In this document: piece after piece, positions 12,504 through 25,310 of the stretch
Layout: each line of letters begins with the position of its first letter
How positions within the stretch are numbered: position 1 is the stretch's first letter
NCBI GenBank assembly: GCA_949710005.1
Contig: OX453278.1
Span: 4,113,501 to 4,177,500, forward strand
Length of the DNA: 64,000 nucleotides
Direction: 5' to 3'
DNA from: Ricordea florida
Taxonomy: Eukaryota; Cnidaria; Anthozoa; Corallimorpharia; Ricordeidae
Program-made: the position numbers and the translations under genes
Notes under the pieces: model-generated
The model's database searches: none
Told to the model about the DNA's origin: nothing
What the model saw: the letters and a program-made list of their open reading frames with translations, nothing else

Positions 12504-15500
12504 ATGCCGGAGCCCCGCTCTAAGGTAAAACTGCAACCAATGTTGACATATCAACATACCATGCAATATGGATCGGGACATTTTGCTTTTAGTAATCCGG
12601 CTCATCTAAATTTCTTATTTGGTTGATTTATTATTGTTTTCGTCTGCATACAATGCTGAAGTGTTAGGTCTTGGTTTTTAGTCAAATTTGTAGCCTCTGA
12701 GCGATTTTACTTGTCAAACAATTACTTTTAATTGAATTTGTGTAAAAACATTTCAATGATGCTTGTGCTCGAAAAATGTGAATTATTTTTAATTCCATAA
12801 ACAAGGCAAATGTTTTGCTTACCTTAGTAGAATGCTGACTTTTCTGGTCTCTGGTTTACTTCAAGCTGAGCAAACATTTATTTCAAATTTCGACTCGGGT
12901 GTTAATGAAATGAAAATAATTAAGTTTATCTAGTGCCAATTCCCTTAAAAAATGATGATTTCTGCACTTACATGTGCTTCCTGGTTGCCTTCTTTGACTT
13001 TATGTGAACCTTGAATTTTTGTTTAAATTATGTCATTCAATTTTTCATTGCATGTTTGTTCCTGTTATTCTAGAGGTATGATTCTGAATACGCCAGACAT
13101 TACAAGCAGTTTGAAGCAAGACGTCCCAATACGGTCAAGGCCGAACACACAAGATCGTTGAGCCATGGCAATATTCATAGTAATAAATCAACACCAAGGG
13201 CTGGATTGCAATCAAGTCAGCTGGGTACAATTCATGAACCACCACTGCAAAGAAAGAAAATTGTTCCTTATGAAAAGAACCATAACATTTTCTGTACAAC
13301 TACGACGAAGGAAGAACGCGATCGTGAGTGGTTGAAAAGAGATGATGACATTTCGCATGGGAATTATTCATCACATCACAGATATCATAAGGAGGTAATC
13401 ATTGATTTTGCATACAATGTAATTTCTGGTCAGAATTAAGTCAGAGAAGGCTGTTTGGGTTTAAAGTGGTGGCAACACATAAAATTACGTGGAAGAAACA
13501 TTCATGTTGGGCTGTATTAAATTGTACTTAAAATTAGTTTAGTGATGCACTAGAGTTTGCAGTCTCTACAGTTTTGGGTCAGCTGATGAAGCAATTAAAG
13601 TGTTAAGTGTAATACAATACTGTATAGATTTATGCATAAATGAGAAAATGTTTTCATGACAAAAAAATCTTGCAAAGTTATGATGATCTATAAAGAATCT
13701 AGACATGACCCTACCCTGGTGTTCCTGCCCTCTCCCTAATCCCTACACCTGAGTCTTCAAGGGGTGATGGACAAAACGCTGACCCCCAGTCCATGGACTA
13801 CCCTAATGGACTACCCTAATAGACTACCCCTAGAAAATACTATTTCGAATGAGTACTATTCAAGGAACTGCTATTTATATACTTACTAACTTAGATTGCA
13901 CAAACCTTGTTTATCCTTCGTCTGATCCAGCCGTTATCTTGCATATTATATTCAATAAACAACTGCTGAATGCAGAAAAATGTAGTCTCAAATCTAATCA
14001 CCCTTACAAGGAACTTTATAAAAATGTCTTCACCACGAGTAAGATGGTTTTATAACCGTAGCTGATGATCTGCACATTTTCTTACACCTGAGCCGGGATC
14101 AGACGAAAAATAAACAAAGTTCGTGCAATGTAAGTATATAAATGAATATGAATAGTACTCATTCGAAATAGTATATAATTCGAAATAGTATACTTCTAGG
14201 GGTAGTCCATTGGGTAGTCCATCGGGGTAGTCCATGGACTGGGGGTCAGTGTTTTGTCCATCACGTGTTCAAGGTCTTATTCCTTTACAGTCTAACACAA
14301 GGTAAAATTTGTCTACCTTGATTTAACAAGTAAATGGTCACAATATTAATTGCTGCATATGTGAATGCATGATTTGAACCAAGGAGTCTCATTGGTTATT
14401 TGTCAGATTCGGTTATCCAGGTGTAGGTAATTCTGGGAAGAACTGTTGTTGAATGTATTGCAGGGAGGAAATGGGAATGTTAAGAGTTCTGTGCTGTACA
14501 GAAGTGAAACACCAATCCTTGCCGCAGAGAAGAAGATATTTAAGGATGAACACAGAAACAGAAGCCCCCCTGCGGCTGGTTATGTTCCAGACAGGATTAA
14601 AAGAAGAAGCACTTACAAGAATGACTATGTGAACTACCAGAAGAAATCCCACTCTAGATCAAAGAGCAAAACCACACTTCGAAAAAGTCCACATAAGCCT
14701 AAGGTGGTTGGTGGAAAAAAAGGTATATTGTGGCATTTTCAACTATTTCAGGTTATTTCAGATTGCAAGTTAAAAACCTATATTTTAATCTAATAATTAT
14801 ACTATAATTTACTTTTATAAATAAAGCTGTTGTTGCTGTTAGTGTGTTCTTATTTGTATTCCAGAGTAACTCAATAATTGGCTTTTGATCAATGTAACCA
14901 TGCAGCTGGTGTTACTGACAATAATATCATTAGTGCAAGTATCCTAGGACTTTATGTAATGTTTTCTCAGTACTTGAGCTCCAATGATGTGTTCTGATTT
15001 CCATCTCGTTTGTGCTTGTTCTTCTAATCTAGATGTGAGTCCAGATCATCTTCCTCCTGCTGGCATTCGCTCTGCAACCAGTTTTGGCGACACAAGACTA
15101 CTGAGGCCTTCAGAGGACTCCCAGTACATGAGATCCCCAGAGCGAGAACAGCCAAGGTAAACGTGAAGACCAAAATTCTCCAGAAGGCATATAAGGAAGC
15201 TTATAGAAAATCACTTTTCAAGAATGATTATTAATAACTTGGGTTAACATTTTACACCCTAAGAGTGACTTTATAGATTTTACTCTGGCTAATGCCAGAT
15301 GATTTTACTCATCACAGGGAGACCCCTTATGGCTTAAAGGGTTAAAAAAAAACTATCTCTGTTAAAAAAAAAAAAAACTATAGATTTTACTCTGGCTAAT
15401 GCCAGATGGTTTTACTCATCACAAACAGACTCCTTAGGGCTTAAAGGGTTAAAAAACTCTTTACACCCTAAGAGTGACTTTATAGATTTTACTCTGGCTA

Positions 15501-17414
15501 ATGCCAGATGATTTTACTCGTCAGAGGGAGACCCCTTAGGGCTTTAAGGGTTAAAAAACTATCTCTCTTAACCCTCATCCTTGTAGCTATTGCTTCCTTG
15601 CTCTTACATTTATACCAATACAACTCAGCAAGTAATTTCACAGTTTGTTTCTCCAAGGGAGCAGTTTTAAATCATGCTAGAACAGCTAGTTGATTATTGA
15701 TTCATCTCTGTACAATACTTCCACATCTACTATTCTTATTAACCGTACTTGCTAATGGATTAACAGTACCCATTTTTTTTTCCAGGGTATTTGACTCAGA
15801 GTATACTAGTCACTATACACAGCCAACCAAGTTTAAGTATGTGAATGGTATGTGGATAGAAGCCCCAGTTACCAATAGTAACACATACTACAATGAGGTC
15901 AGTAACACCGGAACACCCACTTGTAATTTTATTAAAAATAAATTATTTATTTCACGTTAAGTCAATTGCAAGGGAATTACCTGGCATGTTGTATGTGTGG
16001 ATTGGGTTTAAAACTCCCTTCTTGAATGCATTAATAATGCACATAATGCCAGTAATTTGTGATATATTGTAAAGGTACAATGATGTAGGTATTAATATTT
16101 AGGCTTCAGTTCAGGGATCTGTCATGGTACAATAACTCTACATGCCCTGGAAATGCATTGCCTTTTGTCTTGTATCCATGCTTATATTCTTTGTTAACAT
16201 GGAGGCGTTGGACTATGGCTTCTTTATTACCTTCACTTGTTAAACCAACCAATTGTGCACTGCCTTTCACTTTTTTGTAGGCTGGAAGAAGGCAGAAGAC
16301 TCCAGACTGGTTTAATCAGGTAATTCACTTTTTACTTTGCTTTTACTTGATGTAAAATTATGTGCACCTTGATTTACGGCCAGTATCCAACAAAGGGGAG
16401 TTAGCCGGGGGGACCATACTTTGTGGTATACTTATATGTGTTTGAATTTTTAATGTTCTGCTTGTTATTATCTTTTTTCTTGGAAGGGGGGGGGGCTTCA
16501 CTTCAAGTGTGGGGAAATTTTTGCAGGGTGGCTGGGGGGGCTTCTTATCTATCACCCCATTACATCCCCCATTCTGATTGCGTAACCTGTCTGTTCGTGA
16601 TCGACAGGTGATAGAGCGGCGCAACGAGGCTTACGGTTACTCGCAACACGCAAGGGGCACACACTTCTCGCGCGAAAGCTTGGATGAAATGAACTGGGAA
16701 CGAGCGGAACGCGAAAGTTCTAGATCCGAGTCACAGTTTTCAGATTCTCCTCCTGAAGAAAAAAGCAGAGGTCGGGGAGTTAGGCCAGTGCCAAAAGAGA
16801 AATACGAGAACCCACCAAGAAAGCGCGAAGCTTGGACGGAGATCAAGCCGCGCTCTCCGACGGAACTCATTCGTGGTCGAGAGGATTCCCGCACTGAAGT
16901 ACCTTCCGATGACGAGGACATGGTTTTTCTCGAGCGCGGTCGGTCTCCGACGCCAGAGCTTCGTGAGTCGAGAGATTCTCGAAGGCACCATCTTGATGTG
17001 ACCACAGATGTCCTGAACGACAGTTTTAACAAAACGCTAAAATTGGACAAGAGGGAGAAGAGGGCTTCCCCTCGGGATGATGCGAAGGAGCCCCGCCCAA
17101 ACAGGCACGCAGGGGGGCCGCCTGATGAAGGGCATCGGAAGCCGTCCAGTCCTGCCCCCAGTGTTGACCTAAACAGTGACGCTGGGTCAGACGCACATAA
17201 ACCACTACGACCCCGTCACAAAGTCTTCCACAAGGCCAACCTCTCCCCCCCTGACCATGGCCGAGTTAGCCCCACCTCAACGGTAAGCGGCCGAGATGAC
17301 GACGTTCTCTCTGTTTCGGCCATGTCGAGTCGAGCGTCCACTGCTTCTGAAACGCTGGAAAGAGCAAGAAAACGAAGAGATGAGTTTTGGAAAGGAGAGA
17401 ACGGTGCTCGATAG
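12504..17414 (+). CDS. MDM1: MDM1 homologue (centriole/microtubule-binding nuclear protein)
   Basis: Seven coding exons: 12504-12524, 13074-13394, 14464-14722, 15033-15156, 15786-15897, 16281-16319, 16608-17414. The frame is continuous, giving 560 residues (the human protein is about 700). Short S-E-Y-x-x-x-Y/F repeats, the microtubule-binding signature of MDM1, occur near residues 11 (SEYARHY) and 245 (SEYTSHY), with a looser copy near 165. AGLQSSQLG with a following VPY, GTHFSRESL near residue 309, GRSPTPELRE and the C-terminal ARKRRDEFWKGE all match MDM1 landmarks. MDM1 is known as a centrosomal/centriolar protein that limits centriole duplication. The first exon encodes only seven residues before a GTAAAA donor. 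The last exon (268 codons) is charged and probably disordered. No AATAAA was seen just after the stop; AACATAATATA lies about 100 bp downstream. Confidence 0.92.
13758..14272. mobile_element. MITE with about 180-bp inverted arms in MDM1 intron 2
   Basis: The left arm begins at TGATGGACAAAACGCTGACC and contains GGACTACCCTAATGGACTAC. The right arm carries the inverse (GGGGTAGTCCATGGACTGGG, TTTTGTCCATCA). Arms are about 13758-13940 and 14090-14272, and the spacer about 150 bp. No coding capacity. Confidence 0.8.
15248..15562. repeat. About 100-bp tandem repeat, three copies, MDM1 intron 4
   Basis: Units share ACTCTGGCTAATGCCAGATG, GATTTTACTC and CTTAAAGGGTTAAAAA at about 15277, 15382 and 15487. 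Spacing is about 100 bp with small differences. Confidence 0.85.
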
Positions 17415-18306
17415 CTTTTGCTGATCCTCAGTGCAAACGTGTTTAAACCTATAATTTTTATAGTTGTAACGTTGTCAAAAATGTATGTGATTTTTATATT
17501 TGTTAACTTTGAACAATAACATAATATATTTTTTACATTTTTAGGCTTCGTATTTCTAACTAATCACTCCGGGTAAGGGTTTGCAATTCAAGATTCGCCT
17601 AATCATAGGGCATCAAAGGAAGCGATCAATCTTTTGAAGAATTCAACGGCTCCTTTAATACATCATGCTTATAAATCGTGACTCATATCATTCAAAAGGA
17701 AAGCCTTTTAACAAACAAGATTTAGACTCCGCAATGTGATTCGAGACCAACGCTCAAGTTTTACACGTCTTGAGAGAGTAAAACGTTGTGTCGTGGTTTA
17801 AAAGAAATTAAAAGAAAGTGAATCATACACGTACCTTCTTGTTGGTCTTTTTGGTTTTTAAGTGTTGTGGATCTTGTTTAACTCGTTCACTCCAAAGATC
17901 CAAGCCGTAATTCTTTTAATCGTAATGCAAATTTTGTTTTGGACTCACTTTTGCGTTCGACGTAGGAAAACGCAAACCTAATCTGGTGTTGGTGTCCTGT
18001 GTAATACAGGCGAAATGATGCGAGTTTGCTGTTCTCTGTGGCCGAAACAAATTTAGCCTCCAGTCCCCCCCCCCCCCGACCAATGTTTTTTTAGGAGCTG
18101 AGGCGTCGCTTTTTATATCAGCTCCGCTTTTACGCACACACGCAGGTGGGACCTCCCCGCGGGGGATACTCCCTTATGTGGGCTATATAGGTATGTGCGG
18201 TCCCAAAAGGGTATGGGTTTTCCACCATTTTGGTAACAAACAGGGTATAGATTTTTTGCACTCGCGTTATAGTGTGGAATTCTGAGCTTAAAACTCTGCA
18301 CATCAG

Positions 18307-18543
18307 GGGCCGGTTGTTCGAAGGCCGATTAGCGCTAATCCAGGGTTAAATTTTCGCCCTGGTTTCTTTTCTTCTTGTTGAAAAGCATTTCCTCCGATAA
18401 CTTTCTATTTTTGTCAGAGCATACAACCATCAAATTGTATTCAAAAAGAATTATACTAAATGTGCTTTTTAAGCTCTCGAATCCGCATTTAAAATTTCGC
18501 ACTAACCCTGGGTTACCTTAACCCTGCTTTGAACAACCCGGCC
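18307..18543. mobile_element. MITE family G (GGGCCGGTTGTTCG ends), copy 1
   Basis: Inverted ends GGGCCGGTTGTTCG and, at the right, GAACAACCCGGCCC. The inner palindromic end is GATTAGCGCTAATCC. The left flank ends AG and the right begins AG, as in the copies at 38704 and 39686. Confidence 0.85.
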
Positions 18544-18553
18544 CAGCAGTCTT

Positions 18554-18693
18554 GGGATCAATATCAGTTTCTGGGCAACCGTGCACCTACCCCTCCCCTA
18601 AACCAACATTAACGCTAACTTTTTAACTCATTATAACTTGTTGGATTAGGGGAGGGGTAAGTGCACAGTTGCCCAGAAACTGATATTGATCCC
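18554..18693. mobile_element. 140-bp palindromic MITE with 6-bp target duplication
   Basis: Arms of about 60 bp, GGGATCAATATCAG...CTGATATTGATCCC, include CACCTACCCCTCCCCTAA and its inverse. It is flanked on both sides by AGTCTT (18548-18553 and 18694-18699). Related palindromes are at 47645-47777 and 58350-58480. Confidence 0.9.
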
Positions 18694-19489
18694 AGTCTTG
18701 TAACCCACCCCTAAGCATTGACATTAAAATTGGTCTGAACTGGGGAAATAATTATACGGCAGGTCTGAAACAGGGTATTGATTTAAGGGTCAGGTCATAA
18801 ATAGGGTACCAAATGTTTGCTTAGGTCTTAAATAGGGTAGGGGAAAATCGCAGATTTTGGTCATAACTAGGGTAGGGGTTTTAGGAAGCGGGCCGCACAC
18901 CCCTACCCAATTTTTCTAGGAGTACTCCCCCTCCCGGGGGGAAAACTCGTCTGTGACGTTCAATCCAAGAAATCTACACAGCCTTCTGTCTAATCCTTTT
19001 TCGCCTAGAGTAATACTCAACCTCCGCTCCTCTTAACTATATCGAACGCACTCGCTTACACACTCTAGTCATATCGATGTGTCTAAAAATGTTTTATGCC
19101 TAAGGGACGATTCTTGATCATTTTTGACGCATGCAAATAAACCCAGCAACGGAGGGTGGCCTGTGTACGGCTCCCTATGGCGACGGGAAAACGCATGAGA
19201 AGAAACTGAGCGTAGACATGTTTTCGCAATGCTCGTAAACAAAGAATGGCTTTACGTCTAAGCTGAATGTACAGTAAACAAATCTCTAGGATAAAGGAAT
19301 TATCCAAATGAAACTAATCGCTTCACATGATTGATATCGATTTCGCGAAATTAAAACAATTACTACAAAGGAACCGAAGAAAAATCTGGCAAATCAGGTA
19401 AAGATTGGTAAAGATTTCTGTGGCTTTCGGCTAAAGGTCGAGTATTATACCCTTTGATCAGATCTGAGATAACGACAGAGAAAAACGAA

Positions 19490-21408
19490 ATGATTGATTT
19501 TTGTAGTTTACCAAACCTTCAACAGAATAGCGCAAATGTAGATGAGACTGAAAAGGCACGCTCAAAGGATTTTGCAGGTAGTAGTTAAATTTCTTTCCAG
19601 ATCATAGTGTAGTGTTGTTGAGTTTGTGGCCTAATTCGATGGAGCTTTTAAAGTTGTAGACAACACCGAAAAACTCCCACCGCTTTCAAGTTACCAACTT
19701 GATTACAGCAAACACTCAGTGAAAAGAAACTTTGCAGATTTCCAGCCAGGTAATTATAGATTTGGTAAAATAACAAGGATGGTATATGTTGAGTATGGAG
19801 AATTTGTGAAAGATGTATTTTACAGCATGCCACAAGGGGTCCACAAGCAAACCTCACAAAAAAGGATCGGAAATCTGAATTCTCCCAATAGAAGTTGAAT
19901 CTACGACGTTCCGATCCAGTAGTTCACTCCATAAAGTCGGTGGTTTTCTAAACGTTTTTGAATAATTTATACATATGTTTTGAATAATTTATGTTTGTGT
20001 TCTTGAACAATTTATGCTTGTTTTTACAACTACCAACGGAAGCACAATTTTTGAAAGGTTTGGAAAACATGTCTATTTGCAAATTTTAGGGCTACAAAGC
20101 AAGTGTTCAGATTGGGGCACCTTTTTTTATTTCGAAGGTGGTATTAGCTTTTTTATTATACCACCTACTGATAACCGTATGGTGTACCTGGCCTATAAGG
20201 GATCACACTACAGATTTATACAAATAGCCCAATTAATCACCTATATCTCGGTTACCAGTTAGTTCCTGGCTTGTAAAACAACGTTTTCCAGGTCAATCAG
20301 CGAGCCGCAGTAGAAAGGGGTCACTTTTGAAAGAAACTGGTGCTGCGTCGAAGAAAACTTGGAAAACACAAAAATGGGTTCACAAAACGAGATGTTCAAG
20401 TATATGTAAGTTGTATACCAACACAATTTAAAACGGAACCTGACGTTTCAAGCGGTGGCGTTCGTTTATCGGTGGCTGGTACGTTGATTGGTTGCCGTTT
20501 TTTATGTTACGTTTACCATGGCTTTTTGGTTCGTTGGTAAGTTGGCTTTTGCTAATTTTGTCTCCAGGCAAAACAAGCCCCAAGTTCATGCAATCTCCTT
20601 CAGTGGCTCCCATGACAACAACATTCAATGAAAGCTACCGCGGTGTTTATGGTCCTCCCGCTTCTAACAAGAGGTAAGGACCTCTTCTTTGCGGCACTCA
20701 GATTACCAAAATAAACAGTGTTATTATAGAGTACTAGTCAGTAGCCTTCCAAAGAATGATCACCGTGACACTGTATGGTTTGATCCACAGATGAAAAAGG
20801 TTAGAACCACCCTGTATATGGTAAAACGAACACTACCACAGTACAATACTGTTCAGTAGCTTTTTTACGGTAACACTGCATGGTTTGATCCACAGATGAA
20901 AAAGTTAAGACCACACTGTGTAGTAAAACAAAGAGTACCACAGTACAGTACTGTTCAGCAGCTTTCCAAAGAACTGTCACGGTACACTCTTTTGTCTACT
21001 TTTTTACTACGTACTCTGGTCCTAATATGATGAATGAAACCATGAAATGTTATATTGTCTTTATCATGAAAGGAATACAAAACAGACTGCACCTGCTGCA
21101 ATCTGATCTTTGTTTTTCACTTGCACGGTTACGTGACGTTGATTGTAGCCTATTACTGAGTAGACGTCCTTGCCGTTAGCTGTCATAAATTAGATGGTTA
21201 CACGTTTTTGAATAGGCCCAAGCAATTCCTCCCCGGTCCCTACAGAGTGGGACCTTCTTCTTACAAGGTCGATTTCTGCCCCAGACCTCTGAGGAAGCGC
21301 ACACCGCCAAGAGTACGAAAAGGAAATGTTCTAAATATATATCCTGGAAATGTGTTGTATCCTTACAAGGTTCCTGAGGAGATGAGAAAACTAGTTATGA
21401 AACATTAG
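19490..21408 (+). CDS. Small uncharacterised protein, cluster family member 1 (166 aa)
   Basis: Exons 19490-19577, 20292-20405, 20568-20673 and 21216-21408, with GT/AG borders and phases 1-1-2. The third exon is 106 nt, the same length as exon 2 of the member at 53013-55747. Its end, TTTFNESYRGVYGPPA, aligns with TTTYKREYAGTYGSPA there. The last exon has GPSSYKVDF where other members have S-T-Y-x-x-x-F, then RKGNVLNIYPGNV where they have R-K/x-N-N-P-x-P. It ends at VMKH without the later V/I-W exon. This is the only member on the plus strand. I do not recognise the family in named proteins. It is rich in Pro, Tyr and basic residues, with no signal peptide or membrane segment. Exons 3 and 4 are well supported; exons 1 and 2 rest on splice phase and are less certain. 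Confidence 0.68.
20735..20990 (-). repeat. 106-bp satellite, about 2.5 degenerate units
   Basis: Reverse-orientation units inside intron 3 (20674-21215) of family member 1, more diverged than other arrays (CACCGTGACACTGTATGG). Confidence 0.9.
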
Positions 21409-21426
21409 TTACAAACAGACGTGTCG

Positions 21427-21576
21427 GAATGATTTCCGCACAGGTCCCTACTTCGTTATGTATGCTGAAGCTGTCCTGTCTGGTGTAATGCACGTTCAAA
21501 TATTTCTTGTGTTCGAAGAACGAAATAGTATAGTTACAGAATGCATAACGAAGTAGGGACCTGTGCGGAAATCTTA
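21427..21576. mobile_element. MITE family P (AGGTCCCTACTTC ends), copy 1
   Basis: Inverted ends ATTTCCGCACAGGTCCCTAC and GTAGGGACCTGTGCGGAAAT, about 40-bp arms, 19 bp after the stop of family member 1. The second copy is at 35889-36042. Confidence 0.88.
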
Positions 21577-21599
21577 CCGACGTATCTTCCAACCAACCA

Positions 21600-24190
21600 T
21601 ACAGGGTACCAAGGACCCACAAATAATCCAACTTGAACTACAGATATTAAAACCAACCGAACATTCAACCAAGCGACCAACCACTAAAACATCAATGAAC
21701 CAACCAATACGCTAAACAACTCCCCAACAAAGCAAGCCACCAACAAACCAAACAAAATACCGACAAAACAACCAACTAATAAAAAAACTACACGTAACCA
21801 ATCACACCAACCAAACAACCAAAAACCTACACGTTTACAAGACACTAACCAATCATTCAACCATTACACTAACCGAACAATCACCCAACCTATACACTAA
21901 CCAAACAATCACCAAACCAATACACTCACCAAACAATCACCCAACCTATACACTCACCAAACAATCACCAAACCAATACACTAACCAAACAATCACCCAA
22001 CCATTACACTCACCAAACAATCACCCAAACATTACACTCACCAAACAATCACCCAACCATTACACTCACCCAACAATCACCCAAACATTACACTCACCAA
22101 ACAATCACCCAAACATTACACTCACCAAACAATCACCCAACCATTACACTCACCAAACAATCACCCAACCATTACACTCACCAAACAATCACCCAAACAT
22201 TACACTCACCAAACAATCACCCAACCATTACACTCACCAAACAATCACCAACTAATACACTCACCAAACAATCACCCAACCAATACCTAACCAAACAATC
22301 ACCCAACCATTACACTCACCAAACAATCACCAACCAATACACTCACCAAACAATCACCCAACCAATACCTAACCAAACAATCACCCAACCAATACCTAAC
22401 CAAACAATCACCCAACCAATACACTCACCAAACAATCACCCAACCAATACCTAACCAAACAATCACCAACCATTACACTCACCAAACAATCACCAACCAA
22501 TACCTAACCAAACAATCACCCAAACATTACACTAACCAAACAATCACCCAACCATTACACTCACCAAACAATCACCAACCAATACACTCACCAAACAATC
22601 ACCCAACCAATACACTCACCAAACAATCACCCAACCAATACCTAACCAAACAATCACCAACCATTACACTTACCAAACAATCACCAACCAATACACTCAC
22701 CAAACAATCACCCAACCAATACCTAACCAAACAATCACCAACCATTACACTCACCAAACAATCACCCAACCAATACCTAACCAAACAATCACCCAACCAT
22801 TACACTCACCAAACAATCACCAACCAATACACTCACCAAACAATCACCCAACCAATACCTAACCAAACAATCACCCAACCAATACCTAACCAAACAATCA
22901 CCCAACCAATACACTCACCAAACAATCACCCAACCAATACCTAACCAAACAATCACCAACCATTACACTTACCAAACAATCACCAACCAATACCTAACCA
23001 AACAATCACCCAAACATTACACTAACCAAACAATCACCCAACCATTACACTCACCAAACAATCACCAACCAATACCTAACCAAACATTCACCCAACCATT
23101 ACACTCACCAAACAATCACCAACCAATACACTCACCAAACAATCACCCAACCAATACACTCACCAAACAATCACCCAACCAATACCTAACCAAACAATCA
23201 CCAACCATTACACTCACCAAACAATCACCCAACCAATACACTCACCAAACAATCACCCAACCATTACACTTACCAAACAATCACCAACCATTACACTCAC
23301 CAAACAATCACCAAACCAATACGTAACCAAACAATTACCAACCATTACACTCACCAAACAATCACCCATAATATACTTACAATCTACTAACCAATAGAAT
23401 AACCAAACAATCACGAAACCAATACACAAACCAAACAATCACCCAACCATTACACTTACCAAACAATCACCCATAATATACTTACAATCTACTAACCAAT
23501 ACAATAACCAAACAATCACCAACCAATACACTAACCAAACAATCACCCAACCATTACACTCACCAAACAATCACCCATAATATACTTACAATCTACTAAC
23601 CAATACAATAACCAAACAATCACGAAACCAATACACAAACCAAACAATCACCCAACCATTACACTTACCAAACAATCACCCATAATATACTTACAATCTA
23701 CTAACCAATAGAATAACCAAACAATCACGAAACCAATACACAAACCAAACAATCACCCAACCATTACACTTACCAAACAATCACCCATAATATACTTACA
23801 ATCTACTAACCAATAGAATAACCAAACAATCACGAAACCAATACACAAACCAAACAATCACCCAACCATTACACTTACCAAACAATCACCCGTAAGACAC
23901 TCACATTCTACTAACCAATACATTAACCAAACAATCAACCAACCAAGCCTCCAACCACGAAAACATCAACCAACCAACCAACCAATACGCTAAACAACTA
24001 ACCAACCAGCCAATACAATAACCCGAAACCAAGCAAGCCACTAACAAATCAATCAAACAACCGCCAATAAAACAACCAACCAATAAACCTACTGACCAAT
24101 ACAATAACCAAACAATCAACCAAGCAAGCCACCAATAACAGAACCTAAACTGGCTCACCCAGCCCTCAGAACGGTCGAACTAAAGATATA
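21600..24190. repeat. G-depleted 26-28-bp satellite, about 2.5 kb
   Basis: Core unit ACCAAACAATCACCCAACCA followed by TTACACTC or ATACACTC or a shorter ATACCTA variant. Between about 21840 and 23340 the plus strand has almost no G. From about 23350 to 23900 a higher-order period of about 105 bp appears with AATATACTTACAATCTACTA. Both edges decay into irregular CCAA-rich sequence. It is open on the minus strand in places (VGDCLVSVMVGDCLV), but this is only satellite translation. Confidence 0.95.
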
Positions 24191-24799
24191 GGCTACCAAA
24201 CATGGTAAAAGTTTGGGTCATACGCAAAAGTGTACCCTGTCGCTGTAAGGTGGCTGGGCTGAAAGACAAAATATCGCCGTTAAGTAAAACAGAAAGGCTA
24301 AAAAATAACCTTGTTTTGCTGTTTGCAGATCATCACCGTATGGAAACCTTTTCCTGGACACCAACGAACCAATCGAACCACAGATCAAATCCTTTCACAA
24401 CTTGTTAGCAAGATGTATATTACGTCATACCATCTGGACTTTGACAAGTAACCATCTCTTGAATCCCGATCCCCACAGTCGTCGTCATATAAGACTGATC
24501 TGAGATCCGATTGCGAGATAATCGACCACTTTTTAACAAGTTGTTTTTTTAACTTGGTATAACAACGTCGTCGTTTTCAATATACAGTTTGAATCTAACG
24601 CACCAGAATAGATTCCAAAAGCCTTTTCGGCTTATGAGGAACGCTTGCCTGGGAACACGAAACAAGCAAGTTAAAGGAACTGAAGAGACAGTAACAACAA
24701 GAGTGGGAGAGTTTTATTCACAAATAAGCGTCATCTAGATTTATTGAAGTAAATATAGCTCTGGTTTTGTGTCCATACAACAAACATGTCTTCTTTTGA
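24191..24799. other. Intergenic, no feature seen
   Basis: Single-copy-looking sequence between the satellite and the non-LTR fragment. Short frames only. Confidence 0.5.
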
Positions 24800-25310
24800 C
24801 TTCTTAAGCTTCCAAAACTACAAAATCGCGCTGTTCGAGTTATCACAAAGTCTGATTATTATTCTAGTGCTACTGCTCTTCGCGCTAGACTTGGCTGGGA
24901 TGACCTTTCTACTAGAAGGATGAAATTCAAAATGAAGCTTATGTTTAAAACATTTAATAATCAGACTCCGGAATACCTTCAAGGCCTGTTTACACCATTC
25001 AGCTCAAATAACGAACTAAGGGATAAGGATTGTAAATTCACTCTACCCAAGCCCCGTACTGATTACATGAAACGCAGTTTCTGCTACAGTGGGACATTCT
25101 TGTGGAATAATCTTCCCCCAGAAGTCAGAGCAGTTCGATCCTTTCAATCGTTTAAAAGCGAAATCAATCGCCTTAAGTCTACCTCGTACTTCCACACGGC
25201 AAACATGTAAATCAGTTTTTTTTATTATTATTTTTTTTATCATTGTACTGATGTTTTTATCGTGTATAAATAAAGTTCATGATGATGATGATGGTGACTT
25301 TTACAACTAG
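24800..25310 (+). mobile_element. 5'-truncated non-LTR retrotransposon (reverse-transcriptase C-terminus)
   Basis: Open from 24800 to a stop at 25208-25210. KLPKLQNRAVRVITKSDYYS, LGWDDLSTRR, LFTPFSSNNELRD, KPRTDYMKRSFCYSGTFLWN and NLPPEVRAV are the usual C-terminal end of CR1/L2/jockey-like polymerases. After the stop, an AATAAAG-like site and a (TGA)n-type tail at about 25278-25296 mark the 3' end. Only about the last 135 residues remain, so it is a dead copy. Confidence 0.88.

Larger units (their letters stand above)
18150..18950. mobile_element. Composite repeat with inverted GGGGGA/CTCCC ends and nested MITEs
   Basis: The left part begins around CCCCGCGGGGGATACTCCC and the right ends around GGAGTACTCCCCCTCCCGGG. 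Internal recurring phrases are AAATAGGGTA and CAGGGTAT. Two MITEs interrupt it. Confidence 0.55.
17415..19489. other. Intergenic, MDM1 3' side to family member 1; nested mobile elements
   Basis: Contains the 3' flank of MDM1 and, from about 18150 to 18950, a larger repeat with ACTCCC/GGGGG ends, into which two smaller elements are inserted (18307-18543 and 18554-18693). No convincing coding sequence. Confidence 0.7.

Noticed and set aside
16637-17050. 137-codon minus-strand frame
   Set aside because: It is the shadow of the large last exon of MDM1, which has clear family motifs on the plus strand.
22599-23438. Minus-strand frames reading VGDCLVSVMVGDCLV
   Set aside because: Translation of the 26-28-bp satellite; frames follow unit length and have no gene signals.
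21600-24190. CRISPR-like regular array
   Set aside because: Eukaryotic context; units are contiguous variants without unique spacers, so it is a satellite.
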